This document shows positions 59,130 to 64,000 of a stretch of DNA of 64,000 bases, in pieces. Under the pieces are notes generated by a model. The model saw only the letters and a program-made list of their open reading frames with translations, was not told the DNA's origin and did not search any database. Position numbers and translations under genes: made by a program. The DNA is taken from assembly GCF_020520425.1 (NCBI RefSeq), contig NC_079490.1, positions 121,106,715 through 121,170,714 on the forward strand, written 5' to 3'. Every line of letters begins with the position of its first letter. Within the stretch, counting starts at the first letter, position 1. Origin of the DNA: Spinacia oleracea. Lineage: Eukaryota; Streptophyta; Magnoliopsida; Caryophyllales; Amaranthaceae.

Positions 59130-60063
59130 AAGAATAATGACTTCACCAATTAAATAATACTCTTTCCGTTTCTTTTTGTTTGTTACGTTTAGACTTTTGC
59201 ACGTTTATTAACATATAATAAAGATTAGACATTTTGAGGTAACGGGCTCTGGTGCAATTTCATTTTAATTTAATGTTCACTTTAGTAATATGCTATGAAG
59301 TGTGTTTAACTCTTCTAATTTATTTTATTTCACAAAAATGACAAAAAAAAAAGTAATACACTGGTCTATTCTTTTGGGTGATGATAAAGGTTGTAAGTTT
59401 TTTTTTTTTTTTTTTGAGGGGGTAAAGGTTGTAAGTTGGGATAACTAAAAATGTGTCGGAGTTTAATTGGTACATATAGTCACCACGTATATTATACGTT
59501 ATCGGAATATTTTTATTATCAATGCAATATTTTTACTTTGAAAATATGTAAATAAGGTAGTCGATATAAAGAGGGAAACAAATTAGAATATTAAAAAATT
59601 TATACTTTTTTTTGTAAGGTCATGTTATCATTGTGACACGACTTAAAGGTCTCTTATTGCGATCTTTATCATTTTTCGTATTTTTTTTCCCTGAAAAATA
59701 TTTTCAAAAATAGGAGGAATTTGAGTTTTAAACAATTTTACTCGTTTTTTTTAGGGGATTATTTTACTCCGTAACTAGTTTAGTACATGCAGTACTTAGT
59801 TTGTGATTGACACATGGACATATGGTGTAGAAATTTGAACATTACGGAGTATTTTCCTTCACAAGTCTCCCCAAAAGTCCCATCATACCATGCATTTCCT
59901 TCTATCTTTGTCTGATTCCTACCTAAAGGCTTAGAAAATCTAAATTAAAATTTGAAATGCATGATTGTTTGTAGCAGGTTGGACACACAAAATTAGACAT
60001 GATAAAAAATTGTTTAAACAAACTTCTCGGGTTCAAAAAATATACTCCATCCGCTTTAAAATA
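59130..60063. other. Intergenic sequence
   Basis: AT-rich. A lone Stowaway-like end (TACTCTTTCCGTTTCTTTTTG at 59158) has no partner in reach. A tRNA B-box-like GGTTCGAATCC lies at 59075-59085 just outside. No gene seen. Confidence 0.55.
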
Positions 60064-60420
60064 CTCCCTCCGTTCCTAAATAAGTGTCACATTTGGGCTC
60101 CGGCGCGATAATTAATAAAATTGTAAAGTGTGTAAGAGTTAATGATTGAGAATGTTTTTTTTTTTTGGGAAAGGAAAAAGTAGATAATTGTTTAATTGAA
60201 TAAAGTACAAATAAAAGTGGACGTGGGGATTGAAAAGTGGAAAAGTGTAGAATGTGTAAGTAAAAGTAATCATGATTTATAGAAAAGTGGGAAAAGTGTA
60301 TGGAAAAGTGTGAAAATTGTATGGAAAAGTGGAAAAAGTATATGTTCAAAAATAGAAATGTGACACTTATAAGGGAACGCCAAAAAAGGAAATGTGACAC
60401 TTATTTAGGAACGGAGGGAG
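60064..60420. mobile_element. Stowaway-type MITE (357 bp)
   Basis: Ends CTCCCTCCGTTCCTAAATAA and its complement are followed on both sides by GTGTCACATTT-type sequence. TA flanks lie at 60062-60063 and 60421-60422. It is a different subfamily from the 29904 and 30478 pair. Confidence 0.93.
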
Positions 60421-60790
60421 TAGTTGCAACACTTTAATTTTTGTATTATTATATAATTAATCTACTTTATTTATTTTTGATAATCTATACTTTAGGAAAA
60501 ACATATTTATGTGAAATCTTGTTAAATTCGTCTTAATGTATATTTTACGAAACAATTTTTTATAATTTTACTTATCGATAATTAAATATATTAATTGCTC
60601 AAGATATGCATTGAAAATCGTGAAAAATAATGTGTTGTAACTAAAAAAATCGGAGGAAGTATGAATGCGGATACAAGACTCTTTCTTTCTGTCGGTGAAA
60701 CATGATTAGCAGAATTAAATCGTAATTTGGCTAACTTTTTGAAATTGTTAAATTTTATGTAGGTTTTTTGTTTCCCTCTTATTCTTTCTT
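60421..60790. other. Intergenic AT-rich sequence
   Basis: No gene or element ends recognised between the MITE and the 57-bp repeats. Confidence 0.55.
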
Positions 60791-60794
60791 CTAT

Positions 60795-61000
60795 CTCATG
60801 TACTTGACCTTTGTGTTTTTTCCTTTTATTCTTTTTCTATCCATGTACTTGTACTTGACCTTTGTGTATTTCCTTTTATTCTTTTTCTATCCATGTACTT
60901 GTACTTGACCTTTGTGTATTTCCTTTTATTCTTCTTCTATCCATGTACTTGTACTCGACCTTTGTGTTTTTCTCTTTTATTCTTTCTTCTATCCAGGTAT
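60795..61000. repeat. Tandem repeat, about 57-bp unit, 4 copies
   Basis: GTACTTGACCTTTGTGT followed by TTTCCTTTTATTCTTTTTCTATCC recurs four times directly before the copia-5 remnant. The open frame over it continues into RNase H only by chance. Confidence 0.88.
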
Positions 61001-61002
61001 TT

Positions 61003-61525
61003 GAATGGTACCTCAAACGTTTGTCTTGAGTTTGGAAGAGATGCAAACGTACTTGAAGACTTTTGTAATTCGGATTATGGAGGTGATATGAATGATCAAA
61101 AATCGACTTTGGGGTATGTGTTTACCTTGGGTGGTACGATAGTAAGTTGGCAATCGTCGCTACAAGATGTTGTAGCACTTTCAACTACGGAAGCCGAGTT
61201 CATGGCGATTACCGAGGCATTCAAAGAGCCAAAGTGACTATATGGTCTTGTAAGAGAGGTTAGTCCATGTTCAAAGTTGATTTGTGTGTTTTGTGATAGT
61301 CAAAGTGCAATTCATTTGTCAAAGAGCCAAAACACATTCTACAAGAGAACGAAACACATTGATGTGAAGTACAATTTCGTTCGAGACGAGCTAATGAAAA
61401 AGAGCTTGGTCTTGGAGAAAATTGGTACGGAGGACAATCTCGCGGGCATGTTGACAAAGCCATTGTCAACCACTAAGTTCACTTTGTGCGTGGATTTAGT
61501 TGGTCTTACTCCATTCTTGAAGTGA
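61003..61525 (+). pseudogene. Copia-5 RNase H remnant
   Basis: Plus-strand copia RNase H: DFCNSDYGGDMNDQKSTLGY, TTEAEFMAITEAFKE (the catalytic Glu), FCDSQSAIHLSKSQ, HIDVKYNFVRDEL, and NLAGMLTKPLS. One stop at about 61235 splits it. Everything upstream of RNase H is missing; the 57-bp array is there instead. Confidence 0.9.
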
Positions 61526-61526
61526 G

Positions 61527-62139
61527 CCCTAAAGGGGGCATATTGGGGAAAGCTTGTTGTGTATTACTCAAGGTTGATGAGTGTGAAGGATTGAATTCAA
61601 GGTGGAGAATTGTTGTGAATAGGTGAATAAAATCCTTAATGGAGGATTAATATAGTTGGGTTTGCTAATTATGCAAAGAAGAATTTAAGGAAGAATAGAA
61701 ATGAAGCAATTTGCTTCTTTTGTACTGTGCGCATGCACAACCTAAAGGCGTGCGCACGCACAGATTTCACAGTGGCTCCTGCAAGTTTTTTAGGAAACTT
61801 GTGCGCACGAACAAAATGGCTTGTGCGAGCGCACAAAATTTCTGTGCGTGCATACAACAGGGTCGGCGCACGCACAAAATTTATGTGCGGGCACACAACT
61901 GAGTGGGATCTTCTCCTTCCTTTTGTTTGGGCTACGTGGCTTTTTCTACTTCATTGATCTTATTTCTTCTTTGGTACTATATATACCAACTAATCTATTT
62001 CTGATTTTTGGTGGTGAGTTTATAGTGAGTGAAACACATAAACACAAGATAGTTAGAGAGAGAAAGTAGATCTAAACTCATTCTCACACCATTTCTACTT
62101 GTAATACCTCCTCAAATATTGAAGTGATTAATACAAGCA
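61527..62139 (+). mobile_element. Copia-5 3' LTR with polypurine tract (edges approximate)
   Basis: CCCTAAAGGGGGCATAT right after RNase H looks like a polypurine tract. The LTR would start near 61544 and end near AATACAAGCA at 62139. A TATA box lies at 61977-61984 (TACTATATATACC). The interior holds the TGTGCGCACGCACA repeats. No 5' LTR is in the window, so the ends are inferred. Confidence 0.6.
61730..61895. repeat. CG-rich alternating purine-pyrimidine repeats in LTR
   Basis: Seven occurrences of TGTGCG, TGCGCACGCAC or similar: near 61728, 61747, 61800, 61822, 61842, 61864 and 61885. Several are followed by ACAAAATTT or AGATTT. Many blocks are self-complementary (GTGCGCAC). Confidence 0.85.
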
Positions 62140-62426
62140 TTAAGCCCCCTCCCCAAAATGGATGTAGCTCATTTATGAGGTAGAGCGCTAAAAGTCGCCC
62201 CACATTACTCAAAACCGCCCCATTATTTTACTTTAATATCCTTATATAATGAAACTTTTCTCCCAAATTAATTACCCCATCTATTTTGAAGAGAGAAAGT
62301 ATCTTCATCCAAACTACCACCATACACCCATAAAAAAATTATTTAAACCAAGCAATTTTATTTGTCAATAAGTACATTAATCAATAAATTAAAAAAATAC
62401 TAATTTAATTTTGATTCCACAAACTT

Positions 62427-62610
62427 ATGCATTTTAAGTTTACACCATGGTAGAGACTTATGCATTTTAAGCTCACACCATGGCATAGACTTATGCATTT
62501 TAAGCTCACACCATGGCATAGACTTATGCATTTTAAGCTCCTGCCATGGTACGAGCTTAAAATTCATAAGTCTGTACCATGGTACAAGCTTAAGATGCAT
62601 AAGTCTCTTA
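62427..62610. repeat. 33-bp tandem array 1 with CCATGG core, polarity reversal
   Basis: CCATGG starts at 62445, 62478, 62511, 62544 and 62577, exactly 33 bp apart. The first four units read ACTTATGCATTTTAAGCTC ahead of the core. From the fourth core onward the flank is the complement, GAGCTTAAAATTCATAAGTC, so the array inverts at about 62547. Confidence 0.97.
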
Positions 62611-62668
62611 ATCTTTTCTCCGAAACAAATTACATCAAATTCAACAACAAATCAAAACATTAAATAGT

Positions 62669-62890
62669 ATAGACTTATGAGTTTTGAGCTCCGACCATGG
62701 TATACACTTATGAAGTTTAAGCTCCTTCCATGGTACGAGCTTAAACTACATAAGTCTATACCATGGTCGGAGCTCAAAACTCATAAGTCTGTACCATGGT
62801 ACAGGCTTAAACTTCATAAGTCTGTACCATGGTACAGGCTTAAACTTCATAAGTCTGTACCATGGTACAAACTAGAAATGCATAAGTTTC
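62669..62890. repeat. 33-bp tandem array 2 with CCATGG core, polarity reversal
   Basis: CCATGG starts at 62695, 62728, 62761, 62794, 62827 and 62860, again exactly 33 bp apart. Units before 62730 read GACTTATGA...GAGCTC. Units after it read the complement, AGCTTAAACTACATAAGTC. The plus-strand frame at 62677-62925 gives an 11-residue repeat with PWY only because 33 is a multiple of three. Confidence 0.97.
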
Positions 62891-63111
62891 TGAATATTTT
62901 TTTCCGAAAAAAAGTCCTCTTGTGAATTTGATGTTCCACCGGTAGTCTCGGCCATGTAAAAATTATTTCACATTATGTTTAGGGTGGGCGGTAAAAAGGG
63001 AAAAGGTAAAGGATAATGGTAAATGCTAAAATGAGGGGGTAAATAAAGGGGGTATATGGGTAAAATATTAGGGCGGTTTTGAGTAATATGGGGCGGTAAA
63101 TAGTAAGCCCC

Positions 63112-64000
63112 TTTTTGAGTGAACCACTATAAATTTGGTGTTCTTTATTTTAGCACTTATTGTTCTTCATTTATTGTCCAACTAGAAAACCACAAATCAA
63201 AATATTTCGATCTTTATTGAATTAATCCGACATAGATTGATTAGTCATCTAAGTTTTACAAAACCAAAATTTAAAAACCGATCGAGGAATACAAAAGTAG
63301 CCCTAAAATATAGTGGTACAAATAGAAAAAAGTCTAAACCTATGTCACTTAAATTAATAATTAGGTCTATACCCATATTGGATTGTCGAAAATCCGACAT
63401 AAATACGTACTTATGTGAGATAAAATGATGTTCTAAAGCGTAGCCCGTAAGACACAAAATTAACCTCATGAACCCTATGTAAAAGTTATCCAAAAAGTTG
63501 AAGAATGATAAAATTTGGGTGCCGCATTATTAATAAAAATGTTGTATGCATGTGATTAAAATTAGATACAGTAGTGAGTAGTGAGTAGTGAGTAGTGAGT
63601 AGTGAGTAGTGAGAAGGCAAATTGGCGTGCTGTGTAAAAAAAAACAAGAGAGCTATGCTAGACGGTGGACAAAATCAATAGTAAATAGTTGTGTGATTTG
63701 TAACGTATAGTCACACTCAAAAACTGGTGAAGTCATTCCTATTTCCTATTTCCTATTGCCTACCTAGTATCTAGAATAATAAATCGAAATCGGTAATGGA
63801 TTTACACCATTTATGTTTCATTTGTTTTTTTATGTTTCATGTCAAATTTGTACCATTCTTATATAACAGTAATTCCAGGAATATAGCTGTGCATTTTCAA
63901 ACTACAGAGTACTTCATCGAGGAAGAGTTGGCCTAATCCCTCGATTCACATCACTAGTACGTTTCCGTACTATACTTGAGGTTGATTACATCTTAACACT
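63112..64000. other. Intergenic sequence at window end
   Basis: AT-rich with no gene recognised. It contains the GTAGTGA microsatellite at 63571-63611. Confidence 0.6.
63571..63611. repeat. (GTAGTGA)n microsatellite
   Basis: About six copies of the 7-bp unit GTAGTGA. It is not the plant telomere unit TTTAGGG. Confidence 0.95.

Larger units (their letters stand above)
62184..63111. mobile_element. Inverted-repeat element with CCATGG arrays
   Basis: CGCCCCACATTACTCAAAACCGCCC at the left (about 62195-62220) is matched by the complement at the right (about 63070-63095), and outer sequence is partly alike (GCGCTAAAAG against GGGGCTTACT). About 0.9 kb with no transposase. The centre is built from two arrays of 33-bp units. 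A target duplication is not clear, so I cannot assign a superfamily. Confidence 0.72.

Noticed and set aside
62400..62925. Repeat protein with 11-residue units, or a CRISPR array
   Set aside because: Units are 33 bp with no variable spacers, alternate in polarity, and have frames on both strands. This is a palindromic DNA repeat in a plant transposon.
63571..63611. Interstitial telomere repeat
   Set aside because: The unit GTAGTGA is not TTTAGGG.

Overview
This window reads as nuclear DNA of a dicot plant. It has intron-rich genes with GT-AG splicing, large nested LTR retrotransposons, CACTA, Helitron, MULE and PIF/Harbinger elements, and Stowaway-type MITEs with CTCCCTCCG ends. The frequent TACTCCGTA / TACGGAGTA words and the MITE families suggest a Caryophyllales genome (spinach/beet relatives). 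That placement is an inference; no search was run.

Layout. About 1-27,020 is a tower of nested transposons with no host gene that I can see. A Ty3/gypsy element (pol at 11,349-13,004 and 23,380-23,734, 3' LTR 24,049-26,673) sits next to a copia-type LTR fragment (26,674-27,025) that it probably entered. Two copia elements on the minus strand entered the gypsy element. Copia-1 spans 3,536-11,348, and its 3' part was entered by a further copia, copia-0 (5' LTR 2,121-3,535). Copia-2 spans 13,005-23,374 and has a perfect TTACC target duplication. Copia-2 was split by a 6.1-kb CACTA element (16,255-22,377), which in turn holds a 271-bp CACTA MITE with ATT duplications. From 27,030 to 30,804 there is a 164-bp triplication, three short Helitrons in direct orientation, a 440-bp foldback element with an 8-bp duplication, and two copies of one Stowaway MITE.

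Two intact host genes lie tail to tail in the middle. The first is a plus-strand short-chain dehydrogenase/reductase of the DHRS12-like type (31,036-40,067, 10 exons, 322 aa). Its intron 8 holds a 5.7-kb antisense copia element that itself holds a 1.34-kb Helitron with gene-like sequence. The second is a minus-strand type I inositol-polyphosphate 5-phosphatase (40,883-50,785, 10 exons, 643 aa). Its last intron uses a GC donor, and its intron 7 holds a PIF/Harbinger-type element and a segment that looks mitochondrial.

The right end (50,786-64,000) is intergenic. It holds a 3-kb Stowaway-ended element carrying a 2.67-kb MULE-like element, with a 1.4-kb degenerate TTAGTTAAG array inside. It also holds a fourth short Helitron, another Stowaway MITE, a copia RNase H remnant with a CG-rich LTR repeat, and an element whose centre is two arrays of 33-bp units with CCATGG cores that reverse polarity.

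No CRISPR, rRNA or convincing tRNA gene was seen. The oddest structures are the polarity-reversing 33-bp CCATGG arrays, the TTAGTTAAG array and the five-level nesting. I see no new protein-based system.
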